Assembly (NCBI RefSeq): GCF_006538365.1
Contig: NZ_BJKN01000001.1
Span: 551,639 to 615,638 of the forward strand
From: Moorella sp. E308F
Lineage (GTDB): Bacteria > Bacillota > DSM-521 > Neomoorellales > Neomoorellaceae
Direction: 5' to 3'
DNA length: 64,000 nt
The position numbers and the translations under genes were made by a program. Of this stretch, positions 8,931 to 16,809 are shown one piece after another. The first letter of the stretch is position 1; every line of letters starts with the position of its first letter. The notes under the pieces are model-generated. The model searched no databases and was not told the origin of the DNA. It was given only the letters and a program-made list of their open reading frames with translations.

Positions 8931-9060
8931 TTATAAAACCTCCCCTATGGAAATTTGTTCTCCCACCGCCAGCGCCGGCGACCCTCACCCCTGCAGCAGT
9001 TCGGGCCATATTCTTATGCGTAAATCTGGTATCCGGCACGTCTCCCGGGGCAATTTCATA

Positions 9061-9446
9061 TCAACTCAACAAGGAGTCCACCATGTATTTCATCTGGCTG
9101 GTCACCTTCAGCACATTCTCCGGCAGGATACGGCTGATAATATTGCCCTCGTTGGCGTTGATCGCCAGTATAATTAAGGTATACTGGCGGTCTTCTTCGA
9201 TCGCAAAACCGTCTTTTTGTTCAGTGTTTTAAGTAATCCAGCAATTTCTAAAGCGTTACTTCCATCCCCAGAACCACTGCCGTCGGTTGCTGCTGCTACT
9301 TTGGTAACATCAGCTTGAATGTTAGAATTTACCTTTATAATATTTACGGCCGTAATTTCCGTTCCATCCTCAGCAGAATGCATCCCGCAGTCGGCGTATT
9401 TCTTGGCTGTACCTAAAAATAATTCCTTCTTCCTTCTTGTTACCAA
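9061..9446 (-). pseudogene. flaG: flaG with a single-base frameshift
   Basis: Two overlapping frames together give a FlaG-like protein. The first, from about 9446, runs through SNALEIAGLLKTLNKK and then leaves frame. The second, closed upstream by a stop, reads DGFAIEEDRQYTLIILAINA, then EGNIISRILPENVLKVTSQM, then KYMVDSLLS and stops at 9061. This matches the FlaG/YvyC C-terminal pattern (acidic strand, hydrophobic strand, EVIRxIPPExxL, helix, GLLxD). The frames join at an A5 run (T at 9214-9218 on the plus strand); one extra A would restore TLNKKDGFAI. Order flaG-fliD is the canonical one. The true start is unclear. A sequencing error is the main alternative. Confidence 0.62.
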
Positions 9447-9719
9447 ATTATAGCAACTGAAGCTGAAATTATCCTGAAAAACATCTTAATACTAGCTAAA
9501 AATTACTATTGTTTTCTTGATTTCTTTGGAATATATTAGGAGGACCCATCGCGCCCCCCAACTTTCCTAAATAAAAGACCCATCGCCGCTTATTTGTTCA
9601 CCAAAAATTGTTAACTGAGGCGAGTCTTGTAGTTTCACTTCTAGGTTAACGCAAATATTATATTAGCCTGGGATTTTACTATGTTTTGCCAACTCTTTCG
9701 GATGGTCTAGCCTCTATGA
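9447..9719. other. AT-rich intergenic stretch, no gene recognised
   Basis: Stop codons are frequent in all frames and no conserved protein fragment, promoter or hairpin stands out. It separates the flaG remnant from the hairpin-rich segment beginning near 9720. It is probably decayed flagellar or mobile-element sequence. Confidence 0.4.
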
Positions 9720-9868
9720 AGTTCTAGTTCATCGGGCCGTGGCTTTGCCTCCGGCTTCCTTCAGACTCCACCTCACGGTGGACACCCTTGCCTTTGGCTG
9801 GCAGGCTGGTGCTGCCTCGCCTGCATTGGACTTTCACCACCAAGTTAACGCCCATGTCGGGCGCACGC
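9720..9868. ncRNA. Candidate structured non-coding element beside the IS66 remnant
   Basis: A run of short hairpins is visible: CCACC/GGTGG with a 4-nt loop (9768-9781), GCAGGC/GCCTGC (9801-9824) and CGCCC/GGGCG with a 5-nt loop (9849-9863). Between them are the words CTTGCCTTTGGCT and GGACTTTCACCACC. From memory, closely similar word sets recur beside transposase genes in many genomes, but I cannot name the family or the transcribed strand. The only frame, 63 codons on the minus strand, looks non-coding. Confidence 0.35.
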
Positions 9869-9869
9869 A

Positions 9870-9901
9870 AAAAAAGATCGCATTGTAAATGCGATCTTTG
9901 T
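9870..9901 (-). terminator. Terminator-like perfect hairpin
   Basis: An 11-bp perfect stem AAAGATCGCAT / ATGCGATCTTT encloses a short loop. On the minus strand it is followed directly by a run of Ts, so it would end transcription in that direction. No minus-strand gene ends just upstream, so it may belong to the structured element at 9720-9868 or to a lost gene. Confidence 0.55.
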
Positions 9902-9990
9902 AAGATAAGCGTCAAACCCTACCCACCTGGCACCAAAACAAGATTTATAGGATAATCTCCCTCGAGAACACCAACGGAGGGAAGATTTTT

Positions 9991-10317
9991 ATGACCAAAG
10001 CCGAACTGCAAGAACTATGGGCAACCCGGATAGCCGAATACCAGGCCAGCGGGCAAAGTATTAAAGAATGGTTGGCCTCCCATGAAGGCATTAACCCCCG
10101 GCAGTTATGGTACTGGCTACGGAAGTATAAAAACCAGAACGGAGTTTCCTCGGGGAAATCAAATCGGTGGCTGCCAGTAGAAGTAAGCGAGCAGGCATCT
10201 ATAGAGCAAGGCAATACCTAGCTTGTTAAAGTGGGGCAGGCCGGCATCGAAGTAAGACCTGGCTTTGATCCGGCTTTGCTCGCCCAGGTGATCCGGGTCC
10301 TGGTATCGTTATGCTGA
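9991..10317 (+). pseudogene. tnpA: IS66-family TnpA with internal stop
   Basis: The frame begins MTKAELQELWATRIAEYQAS and contains SIKEWLASHEGINPRQLWYW, the helix-turn-helix-like accessory protein of IS66 elements. A TAG at codon 77 (10219-10221) interrupts it. The same frame continues after the TAG as LVKVGQAGIEVRPGFDPALL and ends at TGA 10317, giving about 108 codons, the normal length. GGAGGGAAGA lies just before the ATG. The stop and the loss of the rest of the element show this is a decaying copy. Confidence 0.78.
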
Positions 10318-10440
10318 ACGAATTTGGCATCGACCGGGTTTTCTCGCCTGCGGCGCCACCGATTTGCGCAAGTCCATTGACGGGCAGGCGGTACTGTTCA
10401 AGTAAGGGTTCGAGCTGGATCCCCTCCACCCCTTATTGAT
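10311..10440 (+). pseudogene. tnpB: IS66-family TnpB remnant
   Basis: The ATG overlaps the tnpA stop in ATGCTGA, as usual in IS66. It reads MLNEFGIDRVF, then shifts frame; the following frame gives ACGATDLRKSIDGQAVLFK, a stop, and then GFELDPLHPLL. These are the N-terminal hallmarks of IS66 TnpB. Only about 40 of roughly 115 codons remain, and the main transposase gene (tnpC) is absent. Confidence 0.7.
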
Positions 10441-10570
10441 GAAGATGATAAAGAAGGCTTGATCTATCTTCTTAGACTTCATCATATAAAATGAAAAACT
10501 AAGAAAGCAGGAGCTTTAACAAGCTAGAAGCAAATTATTGAGATAGGTGGGGATAATTTTACGTTTGCTT

Positions 10571-11635
10571 TCATTCCAGAGTTTCATCGTCTACGTAGTA
10601 GGTGAAGTAATCAAGCCTATTATCATCATAGTCATATAAGTATGTCCGCACCTCTTCCAGGCTGATGCCGGCGTCGTCAAAGATATCGACCACTTCCTCG
10701 CAAATATCCGTGACATCGTCTTCAATTGTGCTGCTGTTTAAATCATCCCAGGCGTCGGCTGCGTCGCTGTCCTCGGCTTCCAGGTAGACGGTCGCCTTTT
10801 CGCTGCTCTCGGAATAGCTGGCATAGGATACCGTAAACTCGATGTCGCCCACGTAATAGGCCTGCCCTTCCAGCTCGTCAATAGCCTCGTCGGCATCGCC
10901 GCTTTCCCGGTAATCTTCGTCCTCGTAATCGATTTCCAGGTCGTCGTCGCCGTCTTTATAGAATTCCACCAGGGTGTCGTCATCGACGCTGTTGAGGATT
11001 TCGCCGTACACTTCCGTATCCTCCGACAGCTCGTCCTGGATGTCCTCCACCAGCTCTTCCAGCCAGTCCTCGATATCGTCGTCGCTCAGGTCGGCCCACT
11101 CGTCTTCATATTCATCCAGGTCCACCCATACTTCCACCTCGACGCTATCTTCGTCGCCGTCAAGCTCGAGGTCGTCGAGATCGACATCGCCTATCGAGTC
11201 GTAATCGTCCAGGAGTTCGTCTTCCAGGTCGCCCAGATCGCTACTTTCCTCTTCTATGGCCGCCAGCTCCCGCTGTAATTGCGCCACTTGCTGCTTTAAG
11301 CTCTGGAGCTCCTGGTCTTTCTGGGTCAGCTGCAGCCTGAGGTTGATGACTTCCGGCGACGTCTTGCTGTTGATAACTACAGTGCTAGTATCACCCTGCC
11401 AGTCAACATTGCAGTTCAGGGCTTCGGCCACCACCCGCAGGGGCAAAAAGGTGATGCCGTTAAAAATGAAGGGCTCCTGGTCGGGTGAAAAAGTGATGAT
11501 GGACCCGTTGACATTGATCTGGACATTGTTGTAGTCGACGGTGAGGGCTTTCTTGCCTACGCTCGCCTCAGCCGTTCCCGCCGCCGTCATCAGCGCCAAG
11601 ACGAGAAATGTCGTCAGCAGTCCTTTTTTTAACAA
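10571..11635 (-). CDS. Exported stalk-domain protein with very acidic C-terminal region
   Basis: 354 residues from a TTG at 11635. GGAGGG lies 7 nt before it and the sequence MLKKGLLTTFLVLALMTAAG is a signal peptide; the upstream ATG at 11689 would bury that signal. Residues about 25-90 form a copper-amine-oxidase-N (stalk) domain with NGITFLPLRVVAEALNCNVD. A coiled coil follows (about 95-125, LQLTQKDQELQSLKQQVAQL). A long Asp/Glu-dominated section comes next (about 125-270), then a C-terminal domain ending YFTYYVDDETLE. A truncated relative of that last domain is at 1731-2027. The gene diverges from the sigma gene at 11876 and carries an 11-bp repeat array. Metal or surface-polymer binding is possible but not shown. 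Confidence 0.78.
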   Translation of the reverse strand: MLKKGLLTTFLVLALMTAAGTAEASVGKKALTVDYNNVQINVNGSIITFSPDQEPFIFNGITFLPLRVVAEALNCNVDWQGDTSTVVINSKTSPEVINLRLQLTQKDQELQSLKQQVAQLQRELAAIEEESSDLGDLEDELLDDYDSIGDVDLDDLELDGDEDSVEVEVWVDLDEYEDEWADLSDDDIEDWLEELVEDIQDELSEDTEVYGEILNSVDDDTLVEFYKDGDDDLEIDYEDEDYRESGDADEAIDELEGQAYYVGDIEFTVSYASYSESSEKATVYLEAEDSDAADAWDDLNSSTIEDDVTDICEEVVDIFDDAGISLEEVRTYLYDYDDNRLDYFTYYVDDETLE

Positions 11636-11687
11636 CTGCCATCCCTCCAATTTTTTAGTCGCAATGTTGTTTTCTGTATCTAAGCCC

Positions 11688-11746
11688 ATTATTCCTTCTA
11701 CCCGAGGAAAATCTTGGCTTAAAATTGGCTTAAAATAAGCTGAAAA
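11688..11746 (-). promoter_or_regulatory. 11-bp direct-repeat array before the 11635 stalk gene
   Basis: Two identical 11-mers TTGGCTTAAAA (11714-11724, 11725-11735) are followed by TAAGCTGAAAA (11736-11746). Read on the minus strand the cores are TTTTAAGC and TTTTCAGC, the same as in the arrays at 6498-6541 and 6646-6689. A weak -10, AATAAT on the minus strand, lies at 11688-11693. Confidence 0.55.
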
Positions 11747-11807
11747 AATACATCATTTGCCAGGTTGCGGCCGGGGTATAGCTATTATATACTTATTAAT
11801 ACACAAC

Positions 11808-11837
11808 GGGAACTTTTTGTCCTTCAAATTTATCTAA
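11808..11837 (+). promoter_or_regulatory. ECF-type promoter of sigma copy 1
   Basis: GGAACTT (11809-11815, preceded by G), 16 nt, then ATCTAA (11832-11837). It aligns base for base with the promoter of copy 2 at 25801-25830 except in the spacer and the first base of the -10 box. Its place directly before a sigma gene suggests autoregulation. Confidence 0.62.
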
Positions 11838-11875
11838 TAAGTGTCCGGGAATCCGGACCTCCAGGGGTGTTCTTC

Positions 11876-12468
11876 TTGAACCTTGGGAGTAAAAAGGCGC
11901 CGGGCAAAAAACCGGTGCTGTTTCCTTTGAAGAACTGGTCCTGACCTATCAAGATAGAGTATATAATTTGAGCTACCAGCTGACGGGCAACCATACCGAC
12001 GCCCAGGACCTGGCCCAGGAGGTTTTTGTCCGGGCCTACATGGGGCTGGATAAGTTCCGGTACGAGGCCGACCCGGGCACCTGGCTGCACCGCATCACCG
12101 TAAATTTATTTTTAAACCTGCGCCGGAAAATAGCCCGCCACCCGGCGGTTTCCCTGGACGCCCCCCTGGATACGGGTGAGGGCGAGGTCACCAGGGAAGT
12201 GGCCGCTGCCGGGGGCGACCCCCAGGAACTGGTAGAGGACATGGAGCTGAGGGGCTTTGTCCGCAGCGCCTTAAGGCAGCTGCCGGCGGAGTACCAGGCG
12301 GTGCTGGTGCTGCGGGAACTGCAGGGTTACAGTTATGAGGAAATTGCGTCCCTGCTGGGCTGCCCGCCGGGGACGGTGAAATCGCGCCTCAACCGGGCGC
12401 GGCAGGCTATGAGAGAGAAAGTAACGCAGATGGCAGAGGAGAAGCCGCCTGAGCACAGGCAGCCTTGA
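11876..12468 (+). pseudogene. ECF sigma factor, copy 1, frameshifted near its start
   Basis: The TTG start with upstream AGGGGTG matches the start of copy 2 (25871). Near 11905-11915 one base is missing relative to copy 2, so the N-terminal frame runs into a stop while the sigma frame begins after its own upstream stop. From 11917 the protein is identical to copy 2: region 2 with DLAQEVFVRAYMGLDKF and region 4 with YSYEEIASLLGCPPGTVKSR. Internal initiation, for example at the TTG at 11968, would give 166 residues lacking the first helix of region 2. The anti-sigma gene starts 12 nt after the stop. The gene is either inactive, truncated, or affected by a sequencing error. Confidence 0.7.
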
Positions 12469-12905
12469 GGTGAGAGGTTATGCAGTGCCGTGAAGCGCGG
12501 GAGTTTTTCTCGCCCTACCTGGACGGGGAACTCGCCACAGAAGAAATGGAAGTTTTACAGCAGCACCTGGAAGGCTGCCCGGCCTGCCGGGAGGAACTGG
12601 CCCGCTGGCGAAAGCTTTCCCTGGCGCTGCAGGGGTTGAAGGCGCCGGTGGCGGCGCCGCCGGGGTTTGCTACGGCGGCCAACGCCAGGCTGGCGGAACG
12701 GCAAAGGGTCCGGCCCTGGCGAGGTATCCGGCGCTGGGCGGCTGCCGCTGCAGCCGTGGCTGTACTGGCCGCCGGCTCTATCGGCTACGCCGCCCGGGGA
12801 ATATGGCAGCACTTGCCTGCACCTGTAGCCAGTGTGCAGCACAGCGATGGCCGGCAGGTAGCTGTTGACAACCCCGTTCCGAACGCGGAGCCGCCGGCGT
12901 CAAAT
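11917..12905 (+). repeat. 989-bp block apparently identical to 25913-26901 (copy 1)
   Basis: It covers most of the sigma gene and the first 142 codons of the anti-sigma gene. By eye the two blocks match base for base at an offset of 13,996, whereas sequence on both sides is homologous but clearly diverged. Same orientation. Confidence 0.85.
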
Positions 12906-13547
12906 CTGCCGCCGGACAGCGGGCAAAGCCAGCCGGTAAAGCCGGACGGCCAGCAGCCGGGCAGTGGCAACGCGGCAGGCAGAAAGCCCTTGCCGGAGAC
13001 TTCACCTGGAAATGAGAGCGAGCGGCACGCAACGACACCGGACAGCGGTAAGCCGGGCCAGCAACCCACACGGCTGGCTGACAGCGAGCCATATACCGCC
13101 CGGACCTTTTTAAGCGCCGAGCGCCAGGCGACCAGTACAATGATAAAAATCACCGTAGCTGATATAACAGGGGCCAAAGGAAAGGCTTTAAGTTTAGCCA
13201 GCAGCAGCGGCGCCGCAATTCAGGTCATCGCTGACCAGGATAACGGCCAGGTGAAGCGGGTAATCTACAAGTTCACCGTGGCAGAAAGCCAGGCCGCTGC
13301 CCTCCTGGCTGGATTGAGCCAGTTGGGCCAGGTAATCTCCAAAAATACCACCACCCAGGACCTGACGCAGCAGTTCAGCGCCACCCTGAAGCAGTACCAG
13401 GCCAAGGTGGCCCAGGTTAATGCCGCTGCCGACCCGGAGGAGAGGGCAAAGCTCACTAAGGAAGCTAAAGCCCTGGAACAACAGCTCAGTACCTGGGAAG
13501 AGGAAACAAAACAGCGCACCATCATATTATGGCTGGAGACGAAATAA
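12480..13547 (+). CDS. Zinc-finger anti-sigma factor with DUF4349-like domain, copy 1
   Basis: 355 residues. The N-terminus is a ZAS-type finger: MQCREAREFFSPYLDGELA, then HLEGCPACREEL (HxxxCxxC). A cytoplasmic linker and one membrane helix (about 84-103, WAAAAAAVAVLAAGSIGYAA) follow. Next comes a Pro/Gly/Ser/Asn-rich extracytoplasmic linker and a C-terminal domain (about 200-355) with strands, QDLTQQFSATLKQYQAKVAQ and a coiled coil, resembling DUF4349. It would hold its sigma factor at the membrane and release it on an envelope signal. It starts 12 nt after the sigma gene; GAGGTGAGAG precedes the ATG. Up to residue 142 it is identical to copy 2, then it diverges. Confidence 0.83.
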   Translation: MQCREAREFFSPYLDGELATEEMEVLQQHLEGCPACREELARWRKLSLALQGLKAPVAAPPGFATAANARLAERQRVRPWRGIRRWAAAAAAVAVLAAGSIGYAARGIWQHLPAPVASVQHSDGRQVAVDNPVPNAEPPASNLPPDSGQSQPVKPDGQQPGSGNAAGRKPLPETSPGNESERHATTPDSGKPGQQPTRLADSEPYTARTFLSAERQATSTMIKITVADITGAKGKALSLASSSGAAIQVIADQDNGQVKRVIYKFTVAESQAAALLAGLSQLGQVISKNTTTQDLTQQFSATLKQYQAKVAQVNAAADPEERAKLTKEAKALEQQLSTWEEETKQRTIILWLETK

Positions 13548-13568
13548 GGGACCGCAAGGTCCCTTATT
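13543..13568. terminator. Bidirectional terminator between anti-sigma copy 1 and the RND gene
   Basis: AATAAGGGACC GCAA GGTCCCTTATT is a perfect stem with a 4-nt loop, A-rich on one side and T-rich on the other, lying between two convergent genes. The core GGGACC-GCRA-GGTCCC recurs at 25588 and 27553. Confidence 0.82.
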
Positions 13569-13569
13569 T

Positions 13570-16500
13570 CTACCGGCCTGCGCCGCCGGGGTGCATATCC
13601 ATGTGAACGGCTGGAGCGGAGGGGCCAGTATCTATACCGCCAGCGGCCTTCTTGCCAACTATAAAGTAGAGTAAAGGAATGACAACAAGGGTTAAGAGCG
13701 TCGCTACCAGGGTGCCAAAAATAAGGGATATCGCCAGCCCCTGGAATATAGGATCGAACAAGATAACAAAACTCCCGACCATGACAGCAGCAGCTGTTAA
13801 CAGTATAGGTTTAGCCCGGACGATGCCGGCTTCAATTACGGCTTCTTGTAAGGGTATGCCTTCCTCAACCCGCTGTTTGGCGAACTCAACTAGCAATATC
13901 GAATTGCGGACGATTATACCGGCTAGGGCAATAAAACCGATCATGGAAGTTGCTGTAAAGAAGGCTTGCATCAGCATATGCCCGGGTATGATACCTATTA
14001 AAGTTAAAGGTATGGGCGACATAATCACCAGCGGGACGACAAAGGACTGGAACCAGCCAACAATCAACAAATACATCACAATTATGCCGACCATAAAGGC
14101 CAGGCCTAAATCGCGGAATACCTCGTAAGTAATCTGCCATTCCCCGTCCCACTTCAGGCTCACTCCTTTCTCGTCTTCCGGTTGACGGGTAAGGTATATT
14201 TTTACAGGTTGGCCGTTGCTAGAAGTAAGGGATTTTATTTGATCGCGAACCGCCAGCATGGCATATACGGGGCTCTCCTCTTTTCCCGCTACATCGGCTA
14301 CCACATAAATGACCCGCTGCAAATTCTTATGGTCGATGGTTTTATCGGCCAGGCCCTTTTCTAACTCGACCAGTTCGGCTAAGGATACAAGCTGGCCGCC
14401 GGGAGCCTGTACCTTATAAGACAGCAGGTTCGCCATATCAGAGCGCTCGGCCCTGGGAGCCCGGACTATTACTTTTGCCCCTTCCAGGCTGCCTGACTGG
14501 TCCATGGTGCCGGCCTCATAGCCGCTCAAAAGTAGGCGTATGGTACGGACAATTTGATCTTCAGTCACGCCGCTTGCCCGCGCTTTATCCTTAATGTTAA
14601 AACGGTACTCAGTCTGGTCATCATTAACAAACCAGTCAACGTCCACTACCCCGGGGGTATTCTTAAGGATTTCCATTACTTTACTTGCCACCGCGACCTG
14701 GTCACGGCTGTTTTCACCATAAATCTCAGCCACCAGCGTCGATAGCACCGGCGGTCCGGGGGGTACTTCCGCTACTTTTACATTGGCCCCGTATTGCGCC
14801 GCAATCTTTTGGACCGCCGGGCGGATTTCTTTGGCGATATCATGGCTTTGTTTACGGCGCATGTGTTTGGGTAATAAGTTTACCTGGATATCGGCGTAAT
14901 TGCTCCCTTCCCGCAGGTAATAGTGCCGCACCAGGCCGTTAAAATTAAAAGGAGCGGGAATACCAACGTATAATTGATAATTGGTTACCTCTTTGACAGT
15001 TTTGAGATAGTCACCGATAGCCAGGGCTACCTTGCTGGTTTGCTCCAGGGTTGTACCCTCGGGCATGTCAACTACAATTTCAAATTCGCTTTTGTTATCA
15101 AAGGGTAACATTTTAAAAGTAACCATCTTGCTTCCAATCAAGCCAAAGCATAGCAACAGCAAGAAAACTACCCCGCCCAAAAAGAAATTTCTTTTCCAGG
15201 TGTTCTCCAGGAGGGTATTCATCATCACTGAATACCTGCTGGCAAGAAGTGAAGTGGCAACCGCCGGTTGGCCGCAACTCTCGCTATGTTGCCGGCGTAA
15301 GAGACGGAACGCCGCCCAGGGAGTTACGATAAAAGCTACCAGTAAAGAAAAAAACATGGCTACGGAAGCGTTAATTGGAATCGGGCTCATATAGGGACCC
15401 ATCAAACCGCTGACAAAGGCCATAGGTAAAAGGACGGCAATTACCGTAAAGGTTGCCAGGATGGTCGGGTTACCGACTTCATCGACAGCTGAAACTGCCG
15501 TTTCTATATCGCTGCATTTTTTCATGGTGAACCAGCGGTGAATATTTTCGATCACGACAATAGCGTCATCAACTAAAATGCCGATGGCAAAGATTAAAGC
15601 GAAAAGGGTAACCCGGTTTAAGGTGTAGCCAAACATCCGGCTTAAAAATAAAGCAATAGCCAGGGTAACCGGGACAGCCACGGCAACTATTATTCCCGCC
15701 CGTATTCCCAGGGTTATACTGATAAGTATAGTGACTGAAAGGGTAGCTATTAGCAGGTGCTTGATTAATTCGTTAGATTTTTCGGCTGCCGTTTCACCAT
15801 AATTCCTGGTAACTGTGACCTCTACTCCTGCGGGAATGACCTCTCCTTGCAACTTGTGAACCTTGTCAATAACTTCTTCGGCAACTTTAACCGCGTTGGT
15901 GCCTTTCTTTTTGCTTATCGAAATGGTTACCGCCGGGTATACTCCTTTTTCCTCCGCCTGGGACCCCGTGCCAAAAAATACATAACTATCGACTTCCTGG
16001 GGGCCTGCCTTAATGGTGGCCACATCCCTTAAATAAACCGGTTTTCCATCTGCCATTGTAATTAAAAGGTTGGCTATCTCTTCTTCATTGCGGAAAAAAT
16101 GACCTGTTTTAACCTGGATTTCATTGTTATTACCATTAAAACTGCCGCTGCCTAAAGAAACATTCGCCTGCTGCAACGCCCTCGATACTGCCAGCGGGGA
16201 GAGACCGTAGGCGGCCAGCCTGCTGGCATCCAGGTATACATTGACCTGCTCGGAGCGGCCGCCGTAAATTTTGGTGTCGGCCACATTTTCAATTTTCTTT
16301 AATTCATCCTCCAAGACCAGGGCAATTTTCCTTAACTGGTAATCATTGAACTCTTTGCTCCATAGAGTAAAGGTTACAATTGGGACATCGTCGATGGATT
16401 TTAGTTTAATTAGAGGTTGCGTAACCCCCGGTGGCAGGCGATCTAAATTGGCAAATATCTTGTTGTATAATTTAACCAGGCTGGCTTCCGGGTCGGACCC

Positions 16501-16809
16501 CACCTTAAAGCGAACCGTCACCAGGGCCATTTCTGCCCGCGACGTTGAATATACATATTCCACGCCCTCGATTTCCCACATGAGCTTTTCCAGGGGTTTA
16601 GTAACTTTTGTTTCTACTTCCTCTACTCGTGAGCCGGGGGCGGCTACCATAATGTCTACCATCGGCACTTTTATCTGGGGTTCTTCTTCCCGGGGAGTAA
16701 CTAAAACGGCCATCGTGCCCATTAAAAGGGCAGCAATAATTAGCAGGGGTGTTAACCTGGAATTAATGAACTTCCGGGCTATCTGGCCGGCCAGGCTATA
16801 TTGTTTCAT
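13570..16809 (-). CDS. RND-family efflux permease
   Basis: 1079 residues, full length for an HAE-type RND pump. One helix near residues 19-35 is followed by a large porter domain, six helices from about 345 to 500 with the proton-relay line GILVDDAIVVIENIHRW, a helix at about 545-563, a second porter domain, and the last helices (about 890-1060). The early line TPREEEPQIKVPMVDIMVAA is typical of the VexF/HAE1 group. The C-terminal tail contains VHMDMHPGG. It starts in a TAATG overlap with the adaptor gene, so the two are translationally coupled. The substrate is unknown. Confidence 0.92.
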   Translation of the reverse strand: MKQYSLAGQIARKFINSRLTPLLIIAALLMGTMAVLVTPREEEPQIKVPMVDIMVAAPGSRVEEVETKVTKPLEKLMWEIEGVEYVYSTSRAEMALVTVRFKVGSDPEASLVKLYNKIFANLDRLPPGVTQPLIKLKSIDDVPIVTFTLWSKEFNDYQLRKIALVLEDELKKIENVADTKIYGGRSEQVNVYLDASRLAAYGLSPLAVSRALQQANVSLGSGSFNGNNNEIQVKTGHFFRNEEEIANLLITMADGKPVYLRDVATIKAGPQEVDSYVFFGTGSQAEEKGVYPAVTISISKKKGTNAVKVAEEVIDKVHKLQGEVIPAGVEVTVTRNYGETAAEKSNELIKHLLIATLSVTILISITLGIRAGIIVAVAVPVTLAIALFLSRMFGYTLNRVTLFALIFAIGILVDDAIVVIENIHRWFTMKKCSDIETAVSAVDEVGNPTILATFTVIAVLLPMAFVSGLMGPYMSPIPINASVAMFFSLLVAFIVTPWAAFRLLRRQHSESCGQPAVATSLLASRYSVMMNTLLENTWKRNFFLGGVVFLLLLCFGLIGSKMVTFKMLPFDNKSEFEIVVDMPEGTTLEQTSKVALAIGDYLKTVKEVTNYQLYVGIPAPFNFNGLVRHYYLREGSNYADIQVNLLPKHMRRKQSHDIAKEIRPAVQKIAAQYGANVKVAEVPPGPPVLSTLVAEIYGENSRDQVAVASKVMEILKNTPGVVDVDWFVNDDQTEYRFNIKDKARASGVTEDQIVRTIRLLLSGYEAGTMDQSGSLEGAKVIVRAPRAERSDMANLLSYKVQAPGGQLVSLAELVELEKGLADKTIDHKNLQRVIYVVADVAGKEESPVYAMLAVRDQIKSLTSSNGQPVKIYLTRQPEDEKGVSLKWDGEWQITYEVFRDLGLAFMVGIIVMYLLIVGWFQSFVVPLVIMSPIPLTLIGIIPGHMLMQAFFTATSMIGFIALAGIIVRNSILLVEFAKQRVEEGIPLQEAVIEAGIVRAKPILLTAAAVMVGSFVILFDPIFQGLAISLIFGTLVATLLTLVVIPLLYFIVGKKAAGGIDTGPSAPAVHMDMHPGGAGR

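Larger units (their letters stand above)
9991..10440 (+). mobile_element. IS66-family insertion sequence remnant
   Basis: This is the extent of recognisable IS66 coding sequence: tnpA with a nonsense codon and a shifted tnpB fragment. tnpC and a right end are missing. A left-end inverted repeat may lie near 9900-9925 (GTAAGATAAGCGTC), but without a partner this cannot be confirmed. The stretch 10441-10570 holds nothing recognisable. Confidence 0.65.

Noticed and set aside
9724-9915. 63-codon minus-strand frame
   Set aside because: It runs through the hairpin-rich element and has no start signal or conserved residues; treated as non-coding.
10219-10221. TAG in tnpA as a pyrrolysine codon
   Set aside because: The neighbouring tnpB is frameshifted and the element truncated, so ordinary decay explains it.
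10405-10430. GGTTCGAGCT resembling a tRNA T-arm
   Set aside because: No acceptor, D or anticodon arm can be built around it; it is the GFELDP part of the tnpB remnant.
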